The notes beneath the pieces were generated by a model that was given only the letters and a program-made list of their open reading frames with translations, did not search any database and was not told where the DNA came from. DNA of 64,000 bases from Micromussa lordhowensis (Eukaryota; Cnidaria; Anthozoa; Scleractinia; Lobophylliidae): NCBI GenBank assembly GCA_964020085.1, contig OZ026596.1, forward strand, positions 12,448,439-12,512,438, in the 5' to 3' direction. How positions within the stretch are numbered: position 1 is the first letter of the stretch; each line of letters begins with the position of its first letter. Made by a program: the position numbers and the translations under genes. Of this stretch, positions 44,937 through 57,348 are shown one piece after another.

Positions 44937-45140
44937 ATGGGAAGACCAAAAAAATATTTCAGTGAAGAAGAAAGAAAGCAAGCACACAAACCAATTAAAA
45001 CCAAGTATATGTTAAATAAAGAGTGGAAATGTTCCGTATGTGGAAATAAAGATTACTCATTAGCTGGAAAATGGAGCCCTCTCAAAACAAAAAAACATAT
45101 CAAAAATGAACAAGCCGCAAATAATAAAAAAACACAATAA
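44937..45140 (+). CDS. Small AT-hook/zinc-finger-like protein
   Basis: An intact 67-aa frame starting right after AGTATATATA. N-terminal MGRPKKY is an AT-hook-like GRP core. WKCSVCGNKDYSLAGKWSPL then resembles half of a C2H2-type finger, with an H in KKHIKNE. A small DNA-binding protein between integrase and polymerase is common in Polintons. Role unknown; perhaps genome binding or transcription. Confidence 0.65.
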   Translation: MGRPKKYFSEEERKQAHKPIKTKYMLNKEWKCSVCGNKDYSLAGKWSPLKTKKHIKNEQAANNKKTQ

Positions 45141-45249
45141 AATCATACATCAATTAATAATCAGAAATTAAAAAGTTTCTGATTATTGACATTTTTAAAC
45201 GCATTATATAATGACTTAAGAATAAAATAATATATAGTAATATTATATA

Positions 45250-45597
45250 ATGGAAAAAATTATCTTAACTAATAATATGAAGACTAGCGATTTAAAAAAT
45301 CTTACCAAATCTCAGTTGATCGGCTTGCTGATCAAGCAGAATTTGGAAATGAAAAAGTTGTTACAGCAAAATATGCAGCAGCAACCAATCCCAACTCAAA
45401 TAACTGAAAAACCAATCCCAGCCCCTCGTAAGAGTGTGAAGCAGATGGTACAAGATTATGAAGAAAACATAATTCTTCCACCTATAGAATTTAGGGATGA
45501 TTACAAACCAACGCCAAAACCAAGGACTAAGAAACCAGTTCCATTATTGAGAACTAAAATTGAAGAAAAAGCACAAGCAATGAAGGGTTACACATAG
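45250..45597 (+). pseudogene. Probable N-terminal extension of the PolB gene, cut by a stop
   Basis: Starts after an AT box (ATATTATATAATGG). A SAP-like helix pair (KTSDLKNLTKSQLIGLLIKQN) is followed by a Pro/Lys-rich linker with repeated PxPRK/PKPRT motifs. After the TAG at 45597, related coding continues in frame for a stretch (YEINIKNNKDP) up to further stops. The catalytic frame that follows has no AT box or plausible start, so I take this as the true 5' end of the polymerase gene, with decay between 45597 and 45796. Confidence 0.6.
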
Positions 45598-45795
45598 TCT
45601 TATGAAATCAACATTAAAAACAACAAAGATCCCTTAGAATAGTTGAAAAACACAAGAAAAGCTATTGAAAATCATATCAAAAATATTATTATTATTAATA
45701 TTATTGAACGGTTGTGGCAACTAGATATTTTTCCAGGAGCCAGCATTGAGATTGTGGTCTGTCCCCTTTGAATTGAATCAAAGAAAGGTTTAAAA

Positions 45796-46993
45796 GTGGT
45801 TGAAACGCTTAAGGTAACATTTACAAAAATGTCAGGTGAAGAATTAATATATAAATCAGCATATTTCAATAGCAAACCACAAACTATTATCAACAACACA
45901 GAAATCTATAAATCACTACAATTATCAGAACAACAAATATTGAACTTAGTAGCTCAATGGATATCTGAAGGTTCTGGTTGGACTGTTGAATCAGTTGACA
46001 ATCATTATATTAATGTTGTACAATATGAACCAATGAAAGGATCTTCATATATTGAACTCCCAACAGAACTTAGAAGTAATATGAATGGATTGATTAATAT
46101 GAAAAACAAAGACAATGAATGTTTCAGATGGTGTCATATCAGACATTTGAATCCACAAAATAAAGATTCACAGAGAATTAAAAAAGTTGACAAACAATAT
46201 GTTAACAATTTGGATTATACAGAAATTGAATTTCCAGTTACAACAAAGCAGTACAATAAAATTGAAAAGCAAAATGAGATTAATATCAATGTATTTGGTT
46301 ATGAAAACAAACAACCATATCCAATCTATGTTTCAAAAGAAAAATATGAAGATCATATGGAACTATTATTAATAACTGAAAATGAAAATAAACATTATGT
46401 TCTGATTAAAGATTTCAATAGATTCATGTTCAGCAAAACAAAGCATGAACACAGCAAGCATTTCTGTATGTATTGTCTTCAATGTTTCAGCTCTGAAAAA
46501 GTATTGAATAATCATAAAGATAATTGTATCGCAGTAAATGGAACACAAGCGGTAAAAATGCCTGAGAAGGGTAAAAATATATTACAATTCAATAATTTCC
46601 ATAAACAACAACAAGTGCCATTTGTGATCTATGCTGATTTCGAAGCTATAACAGAAAAAATATCCAATTGTCAACCAGATGATAATCAATCATATACAAA
46701 TGCTTATCAAAAGCATACAGATTGTGGATATGGTTATAAACTTGTTTGTTGTTGTGATGATAAATACAGCAAACCTTTGATAATATATAGAGGTGAAAAC
46801 GCACTTTATGGATTCTTGGAAGATATGTTGAAAGAAGTAAAATATTGTAAGAAGGTTATGAAAAAGGAATTCAACAAACCACTGAAAATGACAAAAGATG
46901 ATGAGAATAAATTTGAAAAAGCTGAAGAATGTTATATTTGCAATAAAAAATATACTGATGAAGATATTAAAGTTCGAGATCGCTGTCACATTA
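45796..46993 (+). pseudogene. Protein-primed DNA polymerase B, N-terminal and exonuclease part
   Basis: Encodes the region before and into the 3'-5' exonuclease of PolB. A zinc-finger-like module CMYCLQCFSSEKVLNNHKDN lies near 46464-46530, and ExoI FVIYADFEAI near 46620-46650 carries the DxE pair. The frame is cut at 46993 by a 776-bp insertion flanked by ACATTA; the downstream part resumes at 47776. In the intact family this enzyme copies the element from protein primers at the TIR ends. Confidence 0.85.
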
Positions 46994-47769
46994 CATGAGA
47001 TTTTACTGTCACGCCAGTAAAATATAGTTAATGGAGCGTGACGTACGTACTCAATGAGCCTTTCATGGCGGCATCACTTTCTATAGAGCTATTGAGCAGT
47101 TGTATTCCAAAGGTCAGCAAACTGTAAGCTTTATTGTAGCTCAACCTAAAACATTGTAGCTTTGTTACCTTCAGAACGTTACAACGAACGATAGCATTGG
47201 TGCAAAGCATTAAAGCACTATTCATGTTTAAGGTGTTACACGTGTTAGGGTAAGCTGTTCACTAGTACAGCCTTTTCTAGTGGCTTACCAGCAGACGAAC
47301 GTCTCCATATAAAAGCTCGGTCAACTGTTCAGAGTCCATTTTGAGTTCGTCTAAGCAACGCAGCTAGTACTGATTGTAAATCTATCGTTTAATTTTCCCT
47401 CCCTCCCTCCCTTTGGAGACGAGGTTGGTCATGTATTCCCGTGTAATAAACAAAGGGTCACTCCTGTGTGGTGCGGTTAAGTCTGCGCAGCGACTTCCCC
47501 CAAGCTTGTTGTTTTTTTCATCGCCTTTGAACATCGCTTGCTAACCGATACTCTTGTCCGATCCAGCACGTGCTGTCTGTCATTCAGCTCGTAGTGCTGG
47601 GGAGATAAGTGAGGTTGTTTTGTCACGCTATCGCCGGAAGTCGCATGGGCTAACCAAACGCAAGGCAGTGTTCCCCCATTAACGCCATCACGAGTTGTTT
47701 GTATTTCAGTAAGTAGCTCTGGTTCAATTGCAAGTCGCGACGGTTAGCTTACATTCGCTAGGAACAACG
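46994..47769 (+). mobile_element. LTR-like insertion in the polymerase gene
   Basis: 776 bp flanked by ACATTA at 46988-46993 and 47770-47775. It contains CATATAAAAGC (TATA-type, near 47307) followed about 135 bases later by GTAATAAACAAAGG (polyadenylation-type, near 47442), an order typical of an LTR (U3-R-U5). No inner coding or second LTR, so probably a solo LTR. The ends are not TG...CA at the duplication boundary, so the class is uncertain. Confidence 0.6.
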
Positions 47770-47775
47770 ACATTA

Positions 47776-49895
47776 ATGGTAATTATAGAGGATCTGCTCA
47801 TCAAGAATGCAATCTGAAACTGAGAGTAAATCCTGAACAATTAAAAATACCTGTTATATTCCATAATCTAAGAGGTTATGATAGTCATTTTATAATGCAA
47901 GAGATTGGTGAAATAGTTAAGAATAACACATACACAACAAAGAACGGTGAAAAATGTCAAATGAATATCAATGCAATTCCCAATAATATGGAGAAATATA
48001 TGGCATTCATGTTGGGTAATCATCTTACCTTTATTGATAGTTTCCAATTCATGAGTTCCAGTCTTGAAAAACTTGTTAGTAATTTACCAAAAGAAACATT
48101 AAAATATACCTCACAGCGATTCAAAGGTGATAAGTTTGATTTGATGATAAGAAAAGGTGTTTATCCATATGACTACATGGACAGTTTCAAGAAGTTTGAA
48201 GATACTGTTTTACCAACCAAAGATCAATTTTATAGTTTATTGAACGATGAACATATATCAGATGAAGATTATCAACATGCTAAAAATGTTTGGAAAATGT
48301 TCTCCATGAAAAATATGGGTGAATACCATGATTTGTACTTGCAATCAGATATACTTCTTTTAGCTGATGTATTTGAAAACTTCAGAAAAACATGTCTTGA
48401 GTATTATAAATTAGATCCATGTCATTATTTCACATCTCCAGGATTATCTTGGGATGCTATGTTGAAAATGACAGATATTAAACTTGAATTGATGACAGAT
48501 ATTGATATGTTTCAATTTATTGAGAAAGGATTGCGTGGTGGTATTAGTTATATTGCCAATCGTTATGGTAAAGCAAATAATAAATACATGAAAGATTATA
48601 ATGAGAATAAGCCTTCAAAATATATTATGTATCTTGATGCTGATAACCTATACGGATGGGCTATGAGCCAATATCTTCCAACTGGTGGATTCAAATGGAT
48701 GAAGCAAGAACATATTGATAAATTAGATCTTGGTAAATATAAAGAAGATAGTAAAAAAGGTTTGATATTAGAAGTTGATTTAGAATATCTAAAAGAACTG
48801 CATGACTTACATAATGATTATCCATTGGGACCAGAAAAAGTAAAAGTAACAGAAGACATGTTATCTGATTATTGTAAGAAAATAGCTGAGAAATATGGAA
48901 TATCAGTTGGATTAGTCAGCAAGCTCATTCCAACATTAGGAAATAAGGAAAAGTATGTTCTACATTATAGAAACTTGAAATTATATATGAATCTCGGATT
49001 GAAAGTTACGAAAGTTCATCGAGTACTAAAATATGATCAATCACCATGGTTAAAGCAGTACATTGATTTTAACACTGAGAAAAGAAAGAATGCTAAAAAT
49101 GCTTTTGAGAAAGACTTTTTCAAACTAATGAATAATAGTGTATTTGGTAAGACAATGGAAAATATCAGAAAACGTGTTGATGTTAGATTAGTAACTGATA
49201 AGAAGAAATTTTTGAAGCTAACCAGTAAACCAACTTATGTAAGCAGTAAAATCTTCAATGAAAATCTAGTAGCTGTTCACAAGATCAAAGAAACACTAAC
49301 GCTCAATAGGCCGGCATATGTTGGGATGTGTATTTTAGATTTGAGTAAGACATTAATGTATGATTTTCATTACAACTACATTAAAAAGAAGTATGTGGAA
49401 AAAGCTAAATTATTATTTACAGATACTGATAGTTTGACATATGAAATTGAAGCAAAAGATGTTTACAAAGACTTTTGGAAGGATAAAGACAGATTTGATA
49501 ATAGTGACTACTCAAAAGATTCTAAATATCATGATGATACAAATAAGAAAGTCATTGGTAAGTTCAAAGATGAAGCTGTTGGAGTTCCCATTTGTGAATT
49601 TGCTGGTTTGCGATCTAAAATGTATAGTTACATTAAAGATAATCAAAAAGGTGGTAAGACAGCAAAAGGAATAAAAAAGAATATTATCAAAAAAGACATT
49701 ACGCATGAAAACTATAAAAATACACTTTTCAATGCTGAACAAATGACTCATAAAATGAAAACAATCAGAAGTGAAAATCATGAGATTGGTAGTTATGAAA
49801 TAAATAAAGTATCACTAAGCTGTTTTGATGATAAAAGATATATTGATGAAGATGGTATAACAAGTTATGCATATGGACATCATTTTTTATGTTGA
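47776..49895 (+). pseudogene. Protein-primed DNA polymerase B, C-terminal (polymerase) part
   Basis: The open frame runs from the insertion boundary (first ATG 47895) to 49895. It includes an ExoII-type HNLRGYDSHFI before the ATG, ExoIII YLQSDILLLADVFENFR, motif A LDADNLYGWAM (about 48632-48664), motif B KLMNNSVFGKTMENIRKR (about 49119-49172) and motif C FTDTDS (about 49419-49437). The C-terminus GITSYAYGHH is near 49855-49886. All catalytic residues are present; the gene is broken only by the upstream insertion and stops. Orientation is toward the right TIR, as in other Polintons. Confidence 0.9.
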
Positions 49896-50070
49896 TTTTT
49901 ATGAGCCCACATCTGAAATAATGATAAATTCTTTTTACCACATATATGACATTCAAATCTAACATCCAAAATAGTTTGCTTCACATTTTGCTTTTTTATA
50001 TTTTGCTTTTCTTTATTGAACAATTTTCATATATATATCATATTTATATTAATTTTTATAATTTTAATAT
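49896..50070. other. AT-rich spacer before the right TIR
   Basis: Contains TTTTGCTTTTTTATATTTTG and a run of ATATATATCATAT. No gene. Confidence 0.5.
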
Positions 50071-50276
50071 GTATTTGGAAAAGTGCGTTTGATTTTGTGT
50101 TTGGAAAAGTGAGCTGGATTTTTTGTTTGATATGGATTTGGAAAAGTGCGCTGGATTTTGTGTTTGATATGGATTTGGAAAAGTGCGCTGGATTTTGTGT
50201 TTGGAAAAGTGCGCTGGATTTTATGTTTGATATGGATTTGGAAAAGTGCGCCGGGACCGCCAACTATATAACTACT
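50071..50276 (-). repeat. Polinton right TIR with internal minisatellite
   Basis: An inverted counterpart of 20507-20670. Units GATATGGATTTGGAAAAGTG plus CGCTGGATTTTGTGTTT in long and short versions lead to the terminus CGCCAACTATATAACTACT at 50276. Unit number and order differ from the left end, so the TIRs have diverged by repeat slippage. Confidence 0.9.
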
Positions 50277-50282
50277 TTTGCA
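50277..50282. repeat. Polinton target-site duplication, right copy (TTTGCA)
   Basis: Identical to 20501-20506. Outside it the minus-strand LINE coding frame resumes. Confidence 0.95.
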
Positions 50283-53200
50283 ATAAGAAGAGTGACATTA
50301 AGTGCCTGTTTATTTTTTATATTATTATGCCAACCGTATAGGATATTAGATTCAGTCAAAAAGAGCACTTGGTACCACCAGCTGATGAATCTATCCCAAA
50401 AAAGCTTTAGATACGGTACAGTGGTATAGTAGGTGGTTTAATGTTTGCTTTTCAATGGCGCATAAGGAACAAATGTCACTTTCAGTAATACCGGCTCGAA
50501 AAAGGCTGGATTTGGTAGGTAAAATGTGGTGTATTATTTTAAACTGAAAGGCAATTAATTTCGAATCTTTAGTTATTAGGAAAGGCAACGAGTACACCTT
50601 ATGAATGCTTTCCTTGGAGAAACCGTAATTTAGAATTCTATTCTCTGATGACGGTGGACTTACGTTGCTACTTAGAAGTGTAGCGTAGGCTATACGGGTT
50701 GACGGAAGGTCTTCAAGAGGGGCATTTTGGTGCAAGTTGTTTTGACTTAACATAGTCTTCCATTCAGTAGGAATGGCAGCGATGAGGCCGTAGTGCAGTG
50801 TAAAAGGAATGTTAATGTTTACTTTAAGAATGAGCTCGTCCAGTGAGAAAAAGGTGTTGTCTTCTTTTAAAAATTGCTTAATGCGTGTAACCTGAGCCTC
50901 AAAAAAACTGGCTGGTCTCCGATTAGGATCCGACTATTATTCCAAATGATTTTGTTGTGAATACAGTGGTCTTCCGAAAATTTTTTAGCGTTGTATTCTT
51001 GCCAATACTTCAGTAGTGTGTGGTAAAAAGGTGGAAGGTTGTCAAGGCTGAGATATTTGATATCGTACTGACATTCTGTTAGAAAAGATAAGCCTCCGTA
51101 TTTGGCAGCAGCGAACTCTGGTATTATTTTCCATGCTGAGTGAACGTGTTCAGTGATTCTCTTGATCCAAGCAATTTTCAGCGCTTTATTCATGATTTCA
51201 AAATCCATCATTCTTAATCCACCCTGACTTATGTCGCTTATTATGGTCTTTCGTTTTATTTTGGCTGGTTTTCCTTCCCATATAAAATTGTAGTTAGTTT
51301 ATTTATTTCTTTGACGTAAGAATCGGGAATCTCGAGCACGGAGGTGTTATAAATTAGTTTCGACAGACCTAGAGTTTTCACTATTTTGATTCTGCCATGG
51401 AGGGTAAGCTTCCTTCTTTTCCAGTTCTTAAGCGTATTTTCCAATTTGATAATTTTCTCTCCAAAATTCAGATTATTTGCAGCGTCGGAGTTATACGAAA
51501 AGAAAATCCCGAGAGCTTGAATCGGTTCTTGAGGCCATTTAAAATTATATGGCGTATCAGTTTTGTTTCTCCAAGCTCCAAGCCACATCGCTTCTGTTTT
51601 TCTTGTGTTTATTTCTAGACCGGAGGTGTCTTTAAATTCATTTAGAAGTTTCAAAAGGTTGACAACAGACTGATGGTCTTTTATGAATACTGTTGTGTCA
51701 TCGGCGAATTGGGTTACTTTTATTTCCTTTCGGTCGACGGTGATGCCTTTGATGTCGTTGTTATTTTTCAAAGCCCTCGCAAGAAGCTCAATACCAATTA
51801 CGAAAAGAAGCCCTGATAAGGGGCAACCTTGCCTGACGCCTCGATGCAGTTGAAAAAAAGGTGACGCGTGACCATTGTTTAGGACACAGCTGGATACATT
51901 GTGGTAGATGACTTCTATCCATCTTTGAATATCTGGGCCAAAATTGAACAGTCTAAGCGTGGAGAATAGATATTTCCATTTTATTGTGTCAAAAGCTTTC
52001 CGGAAATCTAAAAAAAATTGCGATCCCTGGCATATTGAAGCGTTTAGTGAGAAACATGACATCTTGAATCAATCTGATGTTTTCGCCTATATAGCGGCCT
52101 TTTACATATCCGGTTTGGTCGGGATTGATGATTTTGGGCAAGGTTTTTTCTATTCTTTTGGCAATAACTTTAGTAAGTATTTTATAATCAACATTCAATA
52201 ACGAGATCGGGCGTAGATTTTCTAGTATGGATTTATCTTTGTTCTTTTTGGGAATAAGAGAGATTATTCCGCGCCGTTGACTGATCGACAGAGAACCTGA
52301 CTGAAAAGCGAAGTGGAAACTAGCTAGCAGTTCGGTTCGCAACTCGGGCCAGAAAAATTGGTAGAATTCAGCTGAGAAACCGTCTGTGCCTGGTGTTTTG
52401 CATTTTTTGAAATCCTTTACTGCGTTTAGACATTCGGCCTCTGTAATTGGCCCGTCGCATAGTTTTTGATCTTCGAGTGATAAAGGTGTTACCAATTCGG
52501 CTTTTAGGAAGTTACCTCCCTGGGGGATGTCTTTGTCACTTTCTTTGAGTTGATAAATTGTTTCGTAGAACTTTTTTTGTTCGTCTAGGATGGCTAATTG
52601 ATCAAAAATGTACGTGTTATCATTTATTTTCAACTTGTCAATGGCTTTTTTGGTTTGGGCACGGTTCTCTAAGCTATAAAAATATCTTGTATTACGTTCG
52701 CCTTCTTCATACCATCTTACCTTACTCCTGAGAATCGCGCCTTTTGTTTTGAAGTGCATGATTTTTTGCAAACGCAATTTTGCTGCGAGAAGCTCGTTTT
52801 GGGCATGGTTATTGTTAGGATTTCTTTCTAGACTTAGATGAAGCTCATTTATTTTATTTTGGAGTGTCATTTCTTCATTTTGCGTTGTATTGCTTTCGTT
52901 TTGGCATATTTTACAGTGAAACCCCTTATCTCCATTTTTTATAAGATCCCATTTCAAACCCTTGTCTTCAACATTTTCGTATTTGACCTTGTACAGCTCG
53001 ATGTTTTTGCGAAGAGCGATAACATAGTTGTCATCTACAAGTAAAGAATTATTAAATTTCCAGAAACCTGGGCCTCGGTGTTGTTTTTTAAGTCTGGCCT
53101 GGAGGTGTAAGGAAATTGCAGAATGATCCGTTTCGGGTGCATGAAAAATTTTACACGTCGCATGTAAATTAGCAAGCTCTTCTGAGATTAGAAAGAAATC

Positions 53201-53812
53201 TAATCTACACTGTATCTTATGAGACTTATTTCTTCAAGTGTACGATTCGAGGAGAGGGTTTAACCGACGCCAGATATCGACTAAATTATAAGATGTACAC
53301 AACTCTTCGATTTCCTTAATTACAGATACTTTCTGGGTGACCGCGTTTCCACCTTTTTTGTCTTTGTCCGATAAAGCACAATTAAAGTCGCCTCCGATAA
53401 CAATATTTTCCTGTGAAAAGTCTTGCAACTGGCGATGAAGTGATCTAAAAAAATTGGATTGTTGGTTTAAGTCATTTGGGGCATAGATGTTGACTAAAGT
53501 TAAGCGTGTATCGTCAACTGATACGTCCAGAATGATATATCTTCCGCTTTTATCAGAAATACACTTTTCTATTTTACAATCAAGTTTTGAGTTTATAAGT
53601 ATCATTACTCCCTTGCTGTTTGATGTACCATGACTGAAAAAAGCTTTGCCACCCCACTCAGCGGATCAAGTGTCTACGGTTAGCTTAGTGCTGTGGGTTT
53701 CTTGAAGAAATATAAATTGAGCGTTTTGGTTATGGATCCACCTAAAAATGGAACGGCGCTTAATCGACTTGTTGAGACCTCTTATGTTAATTGAGAGGCA
53801 CTTCGTGTCCAG
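50283..53812 (-). mobile_element. L1/Tx1-like LINE, 5' part: endonuclease and reverse transcriptase, degraded
   Basis: Read on the minus strand from about 53812. An apurinic-type endonuclease begins at SINIRGLNKSIKRRSIFRW with FLQETHS, then IVIGGDFNCALSDKDKKGG (about 53360-53420) and further on TDHSAISLHL. The reverse transcriptase includes AEFYQFFWPELR, GYVKGRYIGENIRLIQDV, RGVRQGCPLSGLLFVIGIEL and the FADDTTVF catalytic box (about 51700). A C-terminal CSLCAIEKQTLNHLLYHC knuckle lies near 50440. Stops and shifts separate five frames, so it is dead. ORF1 is absent (5' truncation near 53812). The remainder with poly(A) lies at 19969-20506. Confidence 0.9.
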
Positions 53813-54337
53813 GTTTTCAATAGTGTCTCATCTGCATAATGAAACCCCTCAAATACAAAGTCTTCCTCTGGTCCTGGTGGAGGATAAAAATTCCGGATGC
53901 ACATAACTGCACAGGCGGGAAGCACAACTCGAATTTCTTTCCCCAAAATACCCCAACACCACCGGGTAAGCTGCCTGTATGCTATGTGCCTGAATAGTTT
54001 GTCTTCCCGTCCATCATAGGCAGTTTTATACTGTTGTTTGTACTGGTACCATGCTACCTGCAACACCCATCTATAAATGCAAACTGGATGAAACCCAGGG
54101 TGCTGTGTGATGCACGGTGGCTCCTCTTCACATTCACCACTGGTGACAGCTTCAATGTTTTTGTTTTGTACTGCCTCAATTTCGTGGCAGCATATGCAAG
54201 CTTCCACTCTCCCCAAGACCTGACAATTGCCACATGTGCACCTATTTTGTGATGGGGTCAATACAACTGGCTTATAATCAGTAAAGTTTTGTAAATACAC
54301 GCTTTCCTTTTTATCAGAGAACATAAATATACATATT
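53813..54337 (-). CDS. P2X7-type ballast domain exon (Kolobok cargo gene)
   Basis: Open on the minus strand from about 54337 into LINE DNA near 53813. Cys29, Cys31, Cys34 and Cys43, Cys45, Cys46 (numbered from Met 54324) form the CTCGNC...EACICCHEI zinc cluster. CITQHPGFHPVC, FRHIAYRQLTRWCWGILGKE and VLPACAVMCIRNFYPPP follow, in the order of the intracellular ballast domain of vertebrate P2X7. In P2X7 that domain binds zinc and guanine nucleotides; here it stands without a channel part. A pyrimidine-rich TTTCTGTAG precedes the exon. The LINE sits at or just after the domain end, so the original C-terminus was in 19.9-kb DNA or is lost. Confidence 0.75.
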
Positions 54338-54984
54338 CTACAGAAACAAACGAGGCTGAGATTTTGAAAAGAATAAAATGCTAAGCTGACAATTGGTAAA
54401 TACTACACAAATATTAAATGTTTTGGACCAAACCGAAAAAAATTTGTCCTTTCCCTAAACGGCAAAACCAGCCAAAGAGAAACAAAAACAGGACTAGCAA
54501 TACGTTTGCTGCTTATAAGATTTGTAAAAAAATGTGTGTCATCAGGCTTTGTAATAAAAGCAAGCTGCGTCCAAAAAGAAGCTTACATTCGAAAACAGAA
54601 ATGTCATAATACACGCTATAATGTAAGAACATTCATAAGAATTTTTGCAGTCTAAAACAGGCACAGAAATAAGAATATTCAGCCTCGGCCGGAAAAAAAC
54701 AGTATTCTTTTAACAAAGAGTGTAACTTTATAAACAGAAGTTGAAATGGGTGGTTTCGTATTTCAAGTGTTTACACAACCTCAATCAATTTTATCCTTCT
54801 TCAAGTTCTGTTTCCCAACACAAGATCGCATAAAAATAACTAACAACAGTACACGTTCTGATCGATTTCATTTATTAAATCAAGTGATAATTTAGAGTAG
54901 TCTTAACTTTGCTCGAATACCTGCAGATGGCACAACAAACGCTGAAATGAACACCCTCCACACACGAAGGAGGAAGACTTATTA

Positions 54985-56420
54985 ACCGCGCGGCCATGGG
55001 CCGAGCGCGGTTTTTTTTTTAACCGCGCGGCCATGGGCCGAGCGCGGTTCTTGCTCTGCACGTTTTTTTTTTTTTTTTAAACCGCGCAGCCGTAGGCTGG
55101 GCGGTTACTTGCTCTGCCTTCGGTTTTTTTTTTGGTCGGTGAGCAGACCCAAACTCCCACGGCCAATTGTCTTCACCGGATGATGTCATCATCAGCCAAT
55201 TACAGGCCATTTCTCAGCTCTTCTCGTCATATCTCCCCCTCAGGAGGGTTGTCAAGTTAGCGAATTAACTGTTTACACAAAAAAATGGCGGCCTTCGGCG
55301 ATGGGCGTCAGTATTTTTTCATTAGACGTAAACAAAATTCTCCGATTGCAAGTCACGCTAAACTCGCGCTATGCAAAGAATGTAATCAGATACTCCTTTT
55401 TTCGTATACTTGCTGAAGGGCAGGAGAGTCACGCTTCGCAGACAGTGTAAGTAACCGCGTTTTTTTAAAGCGTGGTTTGCAACCGCACCGCGGTTCTTGT
55501 TAAACCGCGCAGCCGTAGGCTGGGCGGTTTCTTGCTCTGCCTTCGGTTTTTTTTTTGTCGGTGAGCAGACCCAAACTCCCACGGCCAATTGTCTTCACCA
55601 GATGATGTCATCATCAGCCAATTACAGGCCATTTCTCAGCTCTTTTCGTCATATCTACCCCTCAGGAGGGTTTTGTCAAGTTAGCGAATTAATTGTTTAC
55701 ACAGAAAAATGGCGGCCTTCGGCGATGGGCGTCAGGACATTTGCAAGGATAAAGCATCTAATTTGGGACCAGCTGCTGACTAGTAAGGCTGAAATTATCC
55801 AGAGTTAAGCTGTATTTTCGTTTTGCGTGCAAAACAGAACATTTTGTTATCTGGAATGTTTGCATTGTTTCTGTTCACTTCCAAAGGGAATATTCAATGC
55901 GCTAAAAAGGTATTACGTCTGGCCATGGAATACGCTGACGGTGATAAATGGAAGATCGTGTATAGTTCGCCAGAAGCAATGGTGGAATTTTCTGGGGAAA
56001 GAAAGTTAAAACTTTAGCGCTCGTCAAAAACCCATATCATTGTAAAATTTATATTAAAAGGTCAAGGTATTTTTTTCATTAGACGTAAACAAAATTCTCC
56101 GATTACAAGTCACGCTAAACTCGCGCTATGCAAAGAATGTAATCAGATACTCCTTTTTTCGTATATTTGCTGAGGGCCAGGAGAGTCACGTTTCGCAGAC
56201 AGTGTAAGTAACCGCGTTTTTTTAAAGCGGTGCGGTTCTTGTTTTTTTTAGTTTTCGTGTCACCAGACGCAGACCTCCGCGGATGATGTCTTCATCAACC
56301 AATCACAGGCCAAACTCCCACTCGGTCAAGTGTCCTCACCGAATGATGTCATCATCAGCCAATTACAGGCCATTTCTCAATTCTTTTCGTCATATGTCCC
56401 CTCAGGAAAGTTTTTTCTAC
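54985..56420. repeat. Duplicated block with CG-rich AACCGCGC motifs
   Basis: Copies at 55077-55470 and 55497-55737, the latter continuing at 56066-56240. They share GCCGTAGGCTGGGCGGTT, GAGCAGACCCAAACTCCCAC, GATGATGTCATCATCAGCCA and AAAATGGCGGCCTTCGGCGA. A third, partial copy is at 56255-56410. The second copy contains about 330 bp (55738-56065) absent from the first. AACCGCGCGGCCATGGGCCG is repeated twice at 54982-55045. Open frames here are repeat by-products. Confidence 0.8.
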
Positions 56421-57348
56421 AACAATGTTGTATTGTGTCAGAAGATCATGTTTCTTATGAACTTTTATTTTGCCACGAGCTACAGTCATTTGTAATTTTC
56501 CGAGTATCTTTGGTGTTGTTGGGCACTTCGCTTTTATCTTTTATTGATCTGTTTATGGATACTTGTTTTTTATTTTCCCAGCTTTAAGTTTAGAAGGTAG
56601 GTTTTTCTTTTTTATCTCGCTTAGAGATGCGCGCATATGGTCTGTTTTCATGTATCATGAAAATCCATCTTAGTATCCTTCTTAATTTCGTAGTTTAACT
56701 TATACGCTAATTCAGTATGGACAACAATGCCGTATTGTTGAAGGTTTGCTACAATTCTCAGAGCTAAGACGTTTTAAATTTTTATGGCAATGTCGCGGAG
56801 TAGGATGTGCCATTTCTCAACTCTTTTCGTCATACCTCTTCTCATGAAAGTTTTGTCTAGTTAGCTAATTGAATATATTATTCATAGTCGGGCCAAAATT
56901 CCTCGGAGACGTCAGGACATTTGCAAGGATAATGTCATTACAGTGATAAATAAGATTGTGTTTACTTCGCCTCTAGATGAACTTATAGGTTTCTCGAATT
57001 GTAGCTAAAGCGTCTCCGAAGAAAAACGTAAGAGGACAAATATCATATTCTTGATAAGAATCTACATACTGTAGTTGAATGTAGTTATAATCAAACAGCC
57101 GGGCCCGGCGTCACACTATATGATGCAAGTAAGCAACATGTTCACGGTAAATTTCATATTTAGTCCCTCGAAAGCAAATTCTTGGAGACATATGTTGCTT
57201 TAGAAATGAGCCTAAGCAATGCATAAACACATGGCAAATTACAGAGGTGTCAAACTCTGCAAAGCGGCATGCCGATAACGGCGGAAACTATGCAGACCAC
57301 GGTGACCTCTAATTAAGAAATACAAAGCGTGTGCCGTGTTTCTATCGA

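Larger units (their letters stand above)
20507..50276. mobile_element. Polinton/Maverick element (virus-like), 29.8 kb, with nested insertions
   Basis: Ends mirror each other from AGTAGTTATATAGTTGGCGG inward and are flanked by a 6-bp TSD. A terminal AG, the 6-bp duplication and the gene set (PolB, retroviral-type integrase, packaging ATPase, adenain-like protease, double jelly-roll capsid) define the group. Its own DNA, without the PLE/10.4-kb stack (about 11.7 kb) and the LTR-like insert (0.8 kb), is about 17 kb, the usual Polinton size. Genes run in two blocks: a mostly minus-strand block at 32.5-38.5 kb (fibre, membrane protein, ATPase) and a plus-strand block at 38.7-49.9 kb (capsid, protease, PLA2, integrase, PolB). 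Frameshifts in the capsid, fibre, minor-protein and polymerase genes show it is defunct. Confidence 0.95.

Noticed and set aside
55497..55808. 103-codon frame in the CG-rich repeat as a gene
   Set aside because: It lies in a block repeated two to three times, and the frame is not kept in the other copies.
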